A DNA stretch of 64,000 bases from Actinomadura sp. NAK00032 (GCF_013364275.1 NZ_CP054932.1:7874001-7938000), one strand, 5' to 3'; counted from the first letter of the stretch, positions 50,838-59,714 are shown. Made by a program: numbers and translations. The notes: generated by a model not told the origin, from the letters alone.

Positions 50838-52718
50838 TCAGCTGACGGTTTCCAGGGGTGGGTCGTTGGCGAACTGGGTGTTGTAGAGGTCGGCGTAGCG
50901 GCCGCCTGCGGTGAGGAGGTCGTCGTGGGTTCCGCGTTCGACGATGCGGCCCTCCTCGATGACCAGGATCTGGTCGGCGGCGCGGATCGTGCTCAGGCGG
51001 TGGGCGATGACGACGGCGGTGCGGCCGTCGAGGGCCTCGGCGAGGGCCTCCTGGACGGCGGCCTCGGAGGTCGAGTCGAGGTGGGCGGTGGCCTCGTCCA
51101 GGATCACGACCCGCTGGCGGGCCAGCAGGAGGCGGGCGATGGTGAGGCGCTGGCGCTCGCCGCCGGAGAGGCGGTAGCCGCGCTCGCCGACGATGGTGTC
51201 GAGACCGTCCGGCAGGCCCCTGATGAGGGCGTCGAGGCGGGCGCGGCGCAGCACGTCCCACAGGTCGTCCTCGGCGGCCTCGGGGCGGGCCAGCAGGAGG
51301 TTCTCGCGGATCGACTCGTGGAACAGGTGGCCGTCCTGCGTGACCATGCCGAGGGTGTCGCGGATGCCCTGGAAGGACAGGTCGCGGACGTCCACGCCGC
51401 CGAGGCGGACGGCGCCGGAGTCGACGTCGTAGAGGCGCGGCAGGAGCTGCGCGATCGTCGACTTGCCCGCGCCGGACGAGCCGACCAGCGCGACCGTCTG
51501 CCCGGGTTCGGCGCGGAACGAGATGCCGTGCAGGACCTCGACGCCGCCGCGCGTGTCGAGGGTCGCGACCTCTTCGAGGGAGGCGAGGGACACCTTGTCG
51601 GCGGACGGGTAGCCGAAGCGGACGTCGTCGAACTCGACGGCGACCGGGCCGTCCGGCACGGTGCGGGGCTCGGGCTTCTCGGCGACGAGGGGGTCCAGGT
51701 CGAGGATCTCGAAGACCCGCTCGAAGCTGACGAGGGCGCTCATCACCTCGACGCGGGAGCTGGCGAGGGCGGTCAGCGGCGCGTACAGGCGGGTGAGCAG
51801 GAGCGCGAGCGCGACGACGGCGCCGGCGTCGAGGTGGTCGCGCAGGGACAGGAAGCCGCCGAGGCCGTAGACGAGCGCGAGGGCCAGGGCGGAGACCATG
51901 GTCAGCGCGGTGATGAAGACGTGCTGCACCATCGCGGTGCGGACGCCGATGTCGCGGACGCGGCGGGCGCGGGCGGCGAACTCGGCGGACTCGCGGGCCG
52001 GGCGCCCGAACAGCTTCACCAGGGTCGCGCCGGGCGCGGAGAAGCGCTCGGTCATCTGCGTGCTCATCGCGGCGTCGTGCGCGGCGGCCTCGCGTTCGAG
52101 CCGCGCCAGGCGGGTGCCCATGCGCCGGGCCGGGAGGACGAAGACGGGCAGCAGGACCAGGGCGAGCAGGGTGATCTGCCACGAGATGCGGACCATCACG
52201 GCGAAGGTGAGCAGCACCGTGACCAGGTTGCTGACGACGCCGGAGAGGGTGTCGCTGAAGGCGCGCTGGGCGCCGATCACGTCGTTGTTGAGGCGGCTGA
52301 CCAGGGCGCCGGTGCGGGTGCGGGTGAAGAACGCGACGGGCATCCGCTGGACGTGGTCGAACACGGCGGTGCGCAGGTCGAGGATCAGCCCCTCGCCGAT
52401 GCGCGCCGACAGCCACCGGTTGGCGAGCCCGAGGCCGCCTTCGGCCACGGCGAGGACGGCGATGACCACGGCCAGCGCGACGACGGTGGACGTCGCGTCA
52501 CGGTCGACGATCGCGTTGACGACCCAGCCGGCGAGGACGGGCGTCGCGACCGCGATGACCGCCATCACCACGCTGAGGATGAGGAAGGCGGCCAGCGGCC
52601 GCCGGTGCGGGCGGGCGAAGCCGCCGATGCGGCGCAGGGTGGCCTTGGAGAAGGGCCTGCCGTCCTGCGCGTTCATGGCGTGGTGCAGCGACATCCACGC
52701 CGTGACCTCCATGTCCAC
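50838..52718 (-). CDS. ABC exporter, ABCB type (fused membrane and ATPase domains)
   Basis: A 626-aa half-transporter. Residues 35-330 have six membrane helices (LAAFLILSVVMAVIAVATPVLAGWVV, LVTVLLTFAVMVRISWQITLLALVLLPVFVL and others). The ATPase has GSSGAGKSTIAQLLPRLYD, LSGGERQRLTIARLLLA, RVVILDEATAHLDS and IAHRLSTI. It would act as a homo- or heterodimer exporting drugs or lipids. GTG 52718 follows AGGGGG. Its promoter carries a SoxR/MerR-type box, pointing to induction by redox-active or toxic compounds. Confidence 0.92.
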   Translation of the reverse strand: MDMEVTAWMSLHHAMNAQDGRPFSKATLRRIGGFARPHRRPLAAFLILSVVMAVIAVATPVLAGWVVNAIVDRDATSTVVALAVVIAVLAVAEGGLGLANRWLSARIGEGLILDLRTAVFDHVQRMPVAFFTRTRTGALVSRLNNDVIGAQRAFSDTLSGVVSNLVTVLLTFAVMVRISWQITLLALVLLPVFVLPARRMGTRLARLEREAAAHDAAMSTQMTERFSAPGATLVKLFGRPARESAEFAARARRVRDIGVRTAMVQHVFITALTMVSALALALVYGLGGFLSLRDHLDAGAVVALALLLTRLYAPLTALASSRVEVMSALVSFERVFEILDLDPLVAEKPEPRTVPDGPVAVEFDDVRFGYPSADKVSLASLEEVATLDTRGGVEVLHGISFRAEPGQTVALVGSSGAGKSTIAQLLPRLYDVDSGAVRLGGVDVRDLSFQGIRDTLGMVTQDGHLFHESIRENLLLARPEAAEDDLWDVLRRARLDALIRGLPDGLDTIVGERGYRLSGGERQRLTIARLLLARQRVVILDEATAHLDSTSEAAVQEALAEALDGRTAVVIAHRLSTIRAADQILVIEEGRIVERGTHDDLLTAGGRYADLYNTQFANDPPLETVS

Positions 52719-52752
52719 GGATCCCCCTGGTGATCGTTAGCCTGGAACAGCC

Positions 52753-52783
52753 AGCATGGGACCTCAACAATGGTTGAGGTCAA
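52753..52783 (-). promoter_or_regulatory. MerR/SoxR-type promoter of the ABC exporter
   Basis: On the minus strand TTGACC (52783-52778), a 19-bp spacer and CATGCT (52758-52753). The spacer region holds the palindrome ACCTCAACAATGGTTGAGGT (52761-52780). Its outer CCTCAA-N6-TTGAGG is the same as the E. coli SoxR box. A 19-bp spacer is the hallmark of promoters activated by MerR-family DNA distortion. Confidence 0.75.
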
Positions 52784-52844
52784 GTCGTCGCCTGCGGTCA
52801 GCATCCCGCGGGGGTACGACATTTCACGGAGGGACGCGCACCAC

Positions 52845-54002
52845 GTGGACATCGAGAGTCTCCGGACCGACACCCCCGGCTGCGCGAAGGTGGCCCATCT
52901 CAACAACGCGGGCGCGGCGCTGCCGCCCCGTCCGGTCATCGAGGCCGTCAACGGGCATTTCACGCTGGAATCGGAGATAGGCGGATACGAGGCCGCCGAA
53001 CAGAACGCGGAGGCCGTCCAGCACTTCTATAACGCCGTGGCAGAGCTGATCGGCGCGCGCGCAGACGAGATCGCCTACGTGGAGAACGCCACCCGGGCCT
53101 GGGACATGGCGTTCTACTCGATCCCCTTCGCGGACGGCGACCGCATCCTGACGACGACCTCCGAGTACTCCAGCAACGCGATCGCCTACCAGCAGGTGGC
53201 GGCGGCGAAGGGCGCGAGGGTTGACGTCGTCCCCGACGAAGCCGACGGCACCCTCTCACTGGACGCGCTGGAGGCCGAACTCGCCAAGGGCGACGTCCGC
53301 CTGGTGTCGCTCAACCACATCCCCACCCAGAACGGGCTCGTCAACCCGGCGGCCGAGGTGGGGCGGCTGTGCCGCGAGCATGGCGTCCTCTACCTCCTGG
53401 ACGCGTGCCAGTCGGTCGGCCACCTGGCGGTCGACGTCGGCGAGATCGGCTGCGACATGCTCTCGGCGACCGGCCGCAAGTACCTGCGCGGCCCCCGCGG
53501 CACCGGGTTCCTGTACGTGCGTCGCGAAATCGTACAGACGCTCGTCCCGCCCTTCCTCGACCTGCACGCCGCCGAGTGGAAGGCACCGGACGGTTTCGCC
53601 ATGCGCGGCGACGCCCAGCGCTTCGAGACATGGGAGCGGTACGTCGCCGGGCAGATCGGCCTGGGCGTCGCCGCCGACTACGCGGCCCGCCTAGGCATGG
53701 CGGAGATCGAGTCCCGCGTGTCCACGCTCGGCACCACACTCCGTGAAGAACTGGCCGACCGCCCTGGTGTCACCGTCCACGACAAGGGGACGCGGCCCTC
53801 CGGGATCGTCACGTTCAGCGTGGACGGCCACGAACCCGCCGCCATCAAGGCGGCCGCAAGGGCGCACGGCGTGAACATCAACGTCACGAACCCCGCGTCG
53901 CACGGATACGACCCGCACGTCCGTCCTACGGCAGTGCGGGCCTCCGTGCACTACTACAACACCGAGGAGGAGCTGGACCGGTTGTTGTCCGTCCTTCCCT
54001 AG
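52845..54002 (+). CDS. Class V PLP-dependent aminotransferase
   Basis: A 385-aa fold-type I PLP protein of the cysteine desulfurase/isopenicillin epimerase-like class: VAHLNNAGAALPPRPVIEAV, SEYSSNAIAYQQVA, LLDACQSVGHLAVDVGEIGCDMLSATGRKYLRGPRGTGFLYV (PLP Asp and Lys). I prefer GTG 52845 (MDIESLRTDTPGC), which matches the usual start of the family and has GGAGGG upstream. ATG 52770 lies inside the operator. Substrate unknown. It diverges from the ABC exporter across the SoxR/MerR-type box. Confidence 0.87.
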   Translation: MDIESLRTDTPGCAKVAHLNNAGAALPPRPVIEAVNGHFTLESEIGGYEAAEQNAEAVQHFYNAVAELIGARADEIAYVENATRAWDMAFYSIPFADGDRILTTTSEYSSNAIAYQQVAAAKGARVDVVPDEADGTLSLDALEAELAKGDVRLVSLNHIPTQNGLVNPAAEVGRLCREHGVLYLLDACQSVGHLAVDVGEIGCDMLSATGRKYLRGPRGTGFLYVRREIVQTLVPPFLDLHAAEWKAPDGFAMRGDAQRFETWERYVAGQIGLGVAADYAARLGMAEIESRVSTLGTTLREELADRPGVTVHDKGTRPSGIVTFSVDGHEPAAIKAAARAHGVNINVTNPASHGYDPHVRPTAVRASVHYYNTEEELDRLLSVLP

Positions 54003-54009
54003 TGGAGGC

Positions 54010-54066
54010 GTGGGCGCGCCCAAGGCCGGAGCATGGGCACCGGTAGCGGCCTCCGGGCACGCCCAC
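54010..54066. terminator. Bidirectional hairpin between convergent aminotransferase and CBS genes
   Basis: GTGGGCGCGCCC (54010-54021) pairs with GGGCACGCCCAC (54055-54066) with one mismatch. An inner CCGGAG/CTCCGG can extend it. It lies just after the aminotransferase stop. Confidence 0.55.
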
Positions 54067-54068
54067 TG

Positions 54069-54119
54069 GTCACGTCTTGGACCGGGTCACGTGTTGAACC
54101 GCGTCACGTGTTGGAGCGG
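54069..54119. repeat. 17-bp tandem repeat across the CBS gene stop
   Basis: Three adjacent near-copies: GTCACGTCTTGGACCGG, GTCACGTGTTGAACCGC and GTCACGTGTTGGAGCGG. The third contains the TGA stop (54104-54106) of the CBS-domain protein; the other two lie downstream of it. Confidence 0.75.
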
Positions 54120-54523
54120 GCGGCGCTGATGTCCGCGAGCGCCGACCGGGAGTCGTTCTCGATCGCCAAATCGCCGATGGACACGATGCCCACGGGGCGG
54201 CCGTCCTCCATGACGGGCAGCCGGCGCACCGACCGCTCCCGCATGATCTGCGCGGCCTTGTCCAGGGAGTCGTCGGGGCCGACGGTCGCCGTCACCCGGC
54301 TGGCGATGCCGCCGATCTTCGCCTGGGACGGGTCGCCGCCGGCGGCGAGGCCGCGGATGACCAGATCCCGGTCGGTGACCACGCCCTGCAGGTCGTCGCC
54401 CTCCGCGACCAGCACCGCGCCGATGTCCTCATCGCGCATCGCCCGCGCCACCGTCACGATGTCGAGTTCCGGGGACACCGACGTCGGCGAGCCCGTCATG
54501 ATTTCGCGGATCTTCGTGGCCAT
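54104..54523 (-). CDS. CBS-domain pair protein
   Basis: A 139-aa protein made of two CBS motifs (KIREIMTGSPTSVSPELDIVTVARAMRDEDIGAVLV, then GVVTDRDLVIRGL; and GGIASRVTATVGPDDSLDKAAQIMRERSVRRLPVM, then GIVSIGDLAIEND). Stand-alone CBS pairs bind adenine nucleotides and often act in energy or hypoxia responses in actinobacteria. ATG 54523 follows AAGGAG. It is probably monocistronic. Confidence 0.9.
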   Translation of the reverse strand: MATKIREIMTGSPTSVSPELDIVTVARAMRDEDIGAVLVAEGDDLQGVVTDRDLVIRGLAAGGDPSQAKIGGIASRVTATVGPDDSLDKAAQIMRERSVRRLPVMEDGRPVGIVSIGDLAIENDSRSALADISAARSNT

Positions 54524-54599
54524 CGATCACTCCTTGACCTCGTGATTCGTTCCTGGGGGCCCGGGATGACTCGGGCCTACCCGACAGGAACGGGATCAC

Positions 54600-55601
54600 T
54601 CATGACGTCCGGAACGCGGCGAACATCCGCTCGGCGCCCGCCCGGTCCCACTCCAGCCGGTTCGGGTCCTGCCGCGCGGGATGCACCGGAACCGTGTCGA
54701 ACGTGATCGAACCGCCCTTGCCGAAGCTCTCGGCGAGCAGCCGCAACTCCCCGGGCTTCAGCCCCGGCGTCGCCTCGACCGAGCCGGCGACCGCCGAGAG
54801 GAACCGCGCCAGCCGCACCGGATTCCCGGTCGCGCGCTCCCGCACCTGCCGCACCAGCGCCTCCAGGAACTGGTGCTGCCGCTCGATGCGCGCGAGATCG
54901 GACCCGTCCCCGAGGCCGTACCTCGACCGGACGTAGGCCAGGGCCGTCCGCCCGCTCAGCCGGTGCCTGCCCGCCCGCAGCTTCAGCCCCGCCTTCACGT
55001 CGGCGACCGGCGCGGGCAGCGTCAGCTCGACGCCGCCGAGCGCGTCCACGATGCCCTTGAACCCGTTGAAGTCGAGCAGCACCGTCCGGTCGATCCGGAC
55101 GTTCGCCAGCGACTCCAGCGTCTTCACGACGCACCCGGTCCCGCCCGCCGGGAACACCGAGTTGATCAGCCCCCGGCGCGCCGGGAGGACCGCCCCGTCG
55201 GCCGTCTTGCACGCCGGAATCCGCACCAGGGAGTCGCGCGGGACGCTCACCGCGCGGACGCGCTTCCGGTCGGCCGCGACGTGCACCACCATCATCGTGT
55301 CCGAACGCGGATGCGCGGCCCGGCGCCCGTCCACTCCGAGGAGCAGCACGTTGAACCCGCTCCCCGGCGGGGCCGACTTCGCCGCCACCGGCTTCGCGTC
55401 CCGCCCGTGGAAGACCACCGCCGGGACGAGGATCGCCGCCGCCGTCACGGCCGCGACCAGGCCGAGCAGCGTCCACCTTCCGAGGCCGCGCCGCCGCGGC
55501 TTGGCCTCCTCCAGCAGCCGGTTCCGCTGCCGGGCCAGCGACGCGGGCGGCTCGTGCTCCAGGTCCCGGCCGAGGTCGCGGATCAGATCCAGGTCGTCCA
55601 T
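54600..55601 (-). CDS. LytR-CpsA-Psr (LCP) family glycopolymer ligase
   Basis: A 333-aa membrane-anchored LCP protein. A cytosolic N-terminus precedes one membrane helix (WTLLGLVAAVTAAAILVPAVVF, about 43-64). The LCP core shows NVLLLGVDGRRAAHPRSDTMMVVHV, AVSVPRDSLVRIP, ALGGVELTLP and GRTALAYVRSRYGLGDGSDLARIERQHQFL. LCP enzymes attach glycopolymers to peptidoglycan. I prefer ATG 55601, seven bases after AGGAGG; GTG 55607 overlaps the sigma factor stop but is too close to the same site. It is coupled to the ECF sigma gene. Confidence 0.9.
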   Translation of the reverse strand: MDDLDLIRDLGRDLEHEPPASLARQRNRLLEEAKPRRRGLGRWTLLGLVAAVTAAAILVPAVVFHGRDAKPVAAKSAPPGSGFNVLLLGVDGRRAAHPRSDTMMVVHVAADRKRVRAVSVPRDSLVRIPACKTADGAVLPARRGLINSVFPAGGTGCVVKTLESLANVRIDRTVLLDFNGFKGIVDALGGVELTLPAPVADVKAGLKLRAGRHRLSGRTALAYVRSRYGLGDGSDLARIERQHQFLEALVRQVRERATGNPVRLARFLSAVAGSVEATPGLKPGELRLLAESFGKGGSITFDTVPVHPARQDPNRLEWDRAGAERMFAAFRTS

Positions 55602-55603
55602 GC

Positions 55604-56185
55604 TCACGCCTCCTCACGCGTCGGGTCGGTGTCGCCCAGCGCGGCGCGCACCTTGCGCCGGGCGCGGTTGAGCCGGGAGCGGACCGTCCCGACCGGGACG
55701 CCGAGCGCCCGCGCCACCTCCTCGTAGGCCAGATCGCCCCACGCCACCAGCAGCAGGACGTCCAGGTCCCGCCGCGGCAGCCCGGACAGCGCCGCCGCCA
55801 GCGCGGGCCGCGTCGCCGACGCCGTCACCCCCGCCGCGACCCGCTCAGCGGGCCCCTCGACCGGACCGTCCACAGGGCTGCGCCGCAGCGCCCGGTAGCG
55901 CGCGGCCTCCGCCCGGTGGTGCCGCGCCACCAGCTTCGTCGCGATGCCGAACAGCCACGGCCGCGCGTCCTGCTGCGCCAGGTCGTAGCGCTGCCGCTTG
56001 CTGAACGCGACGAGGAACGTCTCTCCGACGACGTCCTCGGCGGCCTCGGGCCCCAGCCTGCGCGAGACGTACCGGTACAGCATCGCGGAATACCGGTCGA
56101 ACAGCGCGGCGAACGCCTCGGGATCGGCGAGCGAACCCTCGATGAGGGCGGCATCGCTGTCCTGAGCCGTCGGGGGTACGGTCAT
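55604..56185 (-). CDS. ECF-type RNA polymerase sigma factor
   Basis: A 193-aa sigma factor. Region 2 is FAALFDRYSAMLYRYVSRRLGPEAAEDVVGETFLVAF; region 4 is LSGLPRRDLDVLLLVAWGDLAYEEVARALGVPVGTVRSRLNRARRKVRAAL. No anti-sigma gene is adjacent; the coupled gene encodes an LCP ligase with an N-terminal cytosolic tail, which might take that role (inference). ATG 56185 is used; ATG 56197 is in frame. It diverges from the D,D-carboxypeptidase gene, giving an envelope-related locus. Confidence 0.9.
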   Translation of the reverse strand: MTVPPTAQDSDAALIEGSLADPEAFAALFDRYSAMLYRYVSRRLGPEAAEDVVGETFLVAFSKRQRYDLAQQDARPWLFGIATKLVARHHRAEAARYRALRRSPVDGPVEGPAERVAAGVTASATRPALAAALSGLPRRDLDVLLLVAWGDLAYEEVARALGVPVGTVRSRLNRARRKVRAALGDTDPTREEA

Positions 56186-56402
56186 CGCCACCACCATGGC
56201 ATGCGCACCGGGCCTTCCCGTGTGGGGACGTTGTCGGAGATGTATCTCCGCGAGGCCCCGTCCGGGTTCACGGACACGGCGGCCAAGGACGCGAACCACC
56301 CCGAACCTTCCCGGTAAACTGCGCGTCCTTCACTATGCGCGGCGTTGTCGGGGGGACGGCTCCGCCTGCCTGCCGGGGGTTCGAGTCGAGGAGGGCCGGG
56401 AC

Positions 56403-59400
56403 GTGGACGACGACGCCGAGCGGGAACCGGACGCATCCGGCACCGGGGACGAGCAGGACCCGTCCCGCACCGCCACGGCAGAGTTCCCCGTCCCCGCGAA
56501 GGCCGACCTGACCCAGCCGGAGATCGCGCTTCCCCGCCCCGGAGAGAAGCCGCCCGTCTGGTACGTCCAGTTCCCGACCCCTCAGCCGACCGAGGACGAG
56601 CCGTCCGCCGAGGAAGACGAGCCGTCCTCCCCGAAGGGCAGCCCACAGGAACCCCGCGCCACGCCCACCCCTGAAGCACCCTCTGACGAGGCAGACGAGG
56701 AACCGGCCGTCGAGGAACACCAGCCCGAGCCGCCCTCCACCCCCGACGAACAGCACTCCGCTCAGACCGAGGCACGTCCGCCCCAGACGGGAACGCAACA
56801 ACCCTCCGACGAGGCATCTCCCCCACAGGACGAGGACCGTCCCGCCCAGCCGCAGCCACCACAGAAAGAGACACGGCCGGCCCAGAGCGAAGCACGCCCG
56901 TCCGAAGACGACGCGAGCCAGGCCGAGACGCAGCCGATCCCACACGACCGGCGCGTGACACAAGAGCAACCGGCACGCCCCCAAGCCGAAGAACGCAAGC
57001 CCGCCGCAGAGTCAAGCCCGTCCCCCAGCGAGCCCCCACAAGCCGAAACGCGCACGCCGCAGCACGAACGCCGCCCACAGGCAGAGGCACGCCCGCCGCA
57101 GACCGAGGCGCGGTCGCCCCAAGACGCCCCACGCGCGTCGCAAGAACGACCGGCCCGTCCCCAGGGCGAAGCAGGCTCACCAGGCGCGGAAGCAGAACCA
57201 ACCCACGTCGAGCCGCCACCGGCGCGGCCAACTCAAGCCGAAACGCGCACGGCCCAGCGCCAAGAACACCGCCCGCAGGGTGAGGCGCGTCCGCCACAGA
57301 CCGAGGCGCAGCCGCCCCAAGACGCCCCGCGCGCATCACAGGAGCGGCCGGCACGTCCCCAGGGTGAAGCACGTCCGCCCCACGCGGAAGCGCGCTCAGC
57401 ACAAGGCGAGCAGACACCGGCGCCGCCGTCCCAAGACGAAACACGCGCACCGCAGCGCGGACAACGTCGCCCGCAGGGAGAAGTACCGCCGCCGCAGACG
57501 CAAGCGCGGCCACCGCAAGACGACGTGCGCGCATCGCAGGAGCGGCCGGCACGTCCCCAGGGAGAAGCACGTCCGGCCCGCTCCCAAGCCCGTCCCGTCC
57601 ACGGCGAGCCGCAACCAACGCAGCCGCCGCAAGACGACCCGCGCGCATCACAGCGCGGGCAGCACCGCCCGCAAAGAGAAGCGCAGGCGCCGCAGGCCGA
57701 AGCGCGACCGGCCCGAGACGACGTGCGCGCATCGCAGGAGCGGCCGGTACGTCCCCAGGGCGAGGCACGTCCGGCCCGTCCCGAAGCCCGTCCGGTCCAC
57801 GGCGCGCCGCCACCGGCGCCGCCGTCCCAAGGTGAAACGCGCGCACCACAGCGCGGACAACGTCGCCCGCAGGGAGAAGTACCGCCGCCGCAGACTGAAG
57901 CGCAGCCGCCGCAAGGCGACCCGCGCGCGTCGCAGGAGCGGCCAGCGCGGCCACAGGGTGAGGTGTGGTCGCCCCATGGGGAAGTGCGGCCGGTGCGTGG
58001 CGAGTCGGTACCGGGGCGGGCGGTTCCAGGTGAAGCGCGTGCGCCGCAGCGTGGTCCTCAGGGAGGGGCGCGGCCGGTGCGTCCTCATGGGGAAGCGCGG
58101 CCGGGAGAGGGTGAGTCGTCGGCGGCTCGGCCGTTGCCTGGTGCGGGTTGGTGGACGGAAGACGACGGGCGGCAGGGCGAGGCTTGGCGTGGTCAGCCGG
58201 GTGAGGCTCCTTCTGCCGAAGGTAGGGGTTGGCCGCCTCAGAGTGATGCGAATGCCACGCGGGTCGAGGCTCTGCCGTCGTGGGGTGAGGCGCGGGGGTC
58301 CGGGGAGTGGGGCTCTGAGGTCGGGCGGGCGCCGCATGGTGGGGCCGGGGTGCGGGAGCGGCCCGGTGAGCCTCAGTGGGGGCAGGAGGCTTCGGTCACT
58401 CGGGCCGAGCGGCTGCCGGTGCGGGAGTCCGGAGAGTATCCGGCGGCGCGGTCGTCGGGGCAGTGGAGCGTGCCGTGGGACGGGAGTCCGCCGGAGGCAC
58501 CGGAGGCGCCCGCGAAGACGCGGCGGGGGCGGCGCTGGCTCATCGTGCTCGTGGCGGTGGTCGTGCTGGTCGCCGGGGTCGCCACCGGGCAGCTGGTGCG
58601 GCCGGTGCCGGAGCCGACGATCGAGCTGGCGATCGCGTCCAGCCACGCGTTTCCGGGGCAGGCGCCGCGGCTGCCGTGGCCTTCGGCGGGGCAGTCCGCC
58701 GTCTATGTGGACGGCCTCGGGAGCATGGGGGCGTCGGGCGGGTCCGCGCCGACGCCGACGGCGAGCGTCGCGAAGGTGATGACGGCGTACGTGTACCTGC
58801 GCGACCATCCGCTGAAGGCGGGTGAGCCGGGGCCGGTGCTGACGGTGTCGCCGGAGGCGGCGGCGCAGATCCCGATGCGCCGCAAGCGGGAGGAGTCGCT
58901 GCTCGGCGTCACCGCGTACCAGAAGCTGACGCAGCGCAAGGCCCTGGAGGCGCTGCTGATCATCTCGGCGAACGACGTCGCGCACGAGCTGGCGCGCTGG
59001 GATTCGGGCGACGAGCAGGCGTTCGTGGCGAAGATGAACGCGGCGGCGGCGCAGCTCGGCATGACGGCGACGCACTACACCGATCCGAGCGGCTACGACT
59101 CCGGCACCGTGAGCACGGCCGCGGACCAGGTGAAGCTGCTGAAGGCGGCGATGGGCCTGCCGGAGTTCGCGGAGATCGTGAACAACCGGACGTACGTGCC
59201 GGACGGCGCCGGCCAGGTGCGGGAGGGCGGCAATTTCCTGCTCGGGCAGTACGGCATCGTCGGCGGCAAGACCGGCTACACCGATGCTGCGGGCGGCAAC
59301 TTCGTGTTCGTCGCGCGCAAGACCGTCCAGGGTGTGGAGACGCTGATCGTCGGCGCGGTGATGGGGCAGCGGTCGCCGAGTGCGGCGGGTGCCGTGAGCG

Positions 59401-59711
59401 CGGCGGGACGGCTCGTCGCCGCGGCCGAGGGCGCGCTGACCGCGGTGACGCTGGCGAAGAAGGGGGCGCGGGTCGCGCGGGTCGACGACGGGCTCGGCGG
59501 GACGACACCGCTGCACGCCGCGGCGCCGGTCACGGTGGTCGGCTGGCCCGGCCTGACCGTGCAGGTCGGCGTGGAGGGCGAGCCGCCGCACCGGGGCGCC
59601 GCGGGCGAGCAGGTCGGCACCGTGACCGCCGGGGCGGGGACGGTTCCGCTCCGGCTCGGTCAGGTGCTGGACGAGCCGTCCTATCTGAAGCGCCTCATCC
59701 GGCTCGGCTAG
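56403..59711 (+). CDS. D,D-carboxypeptidase (S11) with giant repetitive cytosolic tail
   Basis: A 1102-aa membrane protein. The first 700 residues are almost entirely Pro/Gln/Glu/Arg/Ala/Ser, without Cys, and are presumably disordered and cytosolic. Residues about 240-570 include five exact-period 66-residue repeats (RASQERPARPQGEARP core). A membrane helix follows at about 710-732 (WLIVLVAVVVLVAGVATGQLV). The extracytoplasmic S11 peptidase has SVAK (Ser about 787), SAN (about 854) and KTG (about 956), so it trims D-Ala from peptidoglycan stems. GTG 56403 follows GGAGGG. It diverges from the sigma factor-LCP pair. Confidence 0.9.
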   Translation: MDDDAEREPDASGTGDEQDPSRTATAEFPVPAKADLTQPEIALPRPGEKPPVWYVQFPTPQPTEDEPSAEEDEPSSPKGSPQEPRATPTPEAPSDEADEEPAVEEHQPEPPSTPDEQHSAQTEARPPQTGTQQPSDEASPPQDEDRPAQPQPPQKETRPAQSEARPSEDDASQAETQPIPHDRRVTQEQPARPQAEERKPAAESSPSPSEPPQAETRTPQHERRPQAEARPPQTEARSPQDAPRASQERPARPQGEAGSPGAEAEPTHVEPPPARPTQAETRTAQRQEHRPQGEARPPQTEAQPPQDAPRASQERPARPQGEARPPHAEARSAQGEQTPAPPSQDETRAPQRGQRRPQGEVPPPQTQARPPQDDVRASQERPARPQGEARPARSQARPVHGEPQPTQPPQDDPRASQRGQHRPQREAQAPQAEARPARDDVRASQERPVRPQGEARPARPEARPVHGAPPPAPPSQGETRAPQRGQRRPQGEVPPPQTEAQPPQGDPRASQERPARPQGEVWSPHGEVRPVRGESVPGRAVPGEARAPQRGPQGGARPVRPHGEARPGEGESSAARPLPGAGWWTEDDGRQGEAWRGQPGEAPSAEGRGWPPQSDANATRVEALPSWGEARGSGEWGSEVGRAPHGGAGVRERPGEPQWGQEASVTRAERLPVRESGEYPAARSSGQWSVPWDGSPPEAPEAPAKTRRGRRWLIVLVAVVVLVAGVATGQLVRPVPEPTIELAIASSHAFPGQAPRLPWPSAGQSAVYVDGLGSMGASGGSAPTPTASVAKVMTAYVYLRDHPLKAGEPGPVLTVSPEAAAQIPMRRKREESLLGVTAYQKLTQRKALEALLIISANDVAHELARWDSGDEQAFVAKMNAAAAQLGMTATHYTDPSGYDSGTVSTAADQVKLLKAAMGLPEFAEIVNNRTYVPDGAGQVREGGNFLLGQYGIVGGKTGYTDAAGGNFVFVARKTVQGVETLIVGAVMGQRSPSAAGAVSAAGRLVAAAEGALTAVTLAKKGARVARVDDGLGGTTPLHAAAPVTVVGWPGLTVQVGVEGEPPHRGAAGEQVGTVTAGAGTVPLRLGQVLDEPSYLKRLIRLG
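57132..58100. repeat. 198-bp coding tandem repeat, five copies
   Basis: The sequence CGCGC(A/G)TC(A/G)CA(G/A)GA starts at 57132, 57330, 57528, 57726 and 57924, always exactly 198 bp apart. Each unit encodes 66 residues of the carboxypeptidase tail. Units 3 and 4 are nearly identical over about 75 bases. Within each unit a degenerate sub-period of PQxEARP-type motifs is visible. Confidence 0.9.
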
Positions 59712-59714
59712 GCG

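Noticed and set aside
52770..52844. Upstream ATG as start of the class V aminotransferase
   Set aside because: It lies inside the SoxR/MerR-type palindrome and adds residues not usual for the family; GTG 52845 has a nearby ribosome binding site and matches the family start.
56375..56400. GGTTCGAGTC resembling a tRNA T-loop
   Set aside because: No acceptor, anticodon or D-arm can be built around it; it is part of the leader of the carboxypeptidase gene.
57132..58100. Regular repeats considered as a CRISPR array or iterons
   Set aside because: The period is 198 bp with no repeat-spacer alternation, the whole stretch is one open frame joined to a carboxypeptidase, and repeats differ mostly in ways that keep the frame.
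57280..58779. Arg-rich open frames on both strands across the carboxypeptidase repeats
   Set aside because: They are alternate-frame readings of the Pro/Gln/Arg repeat; composition is extreme and no start signal or domain is present.
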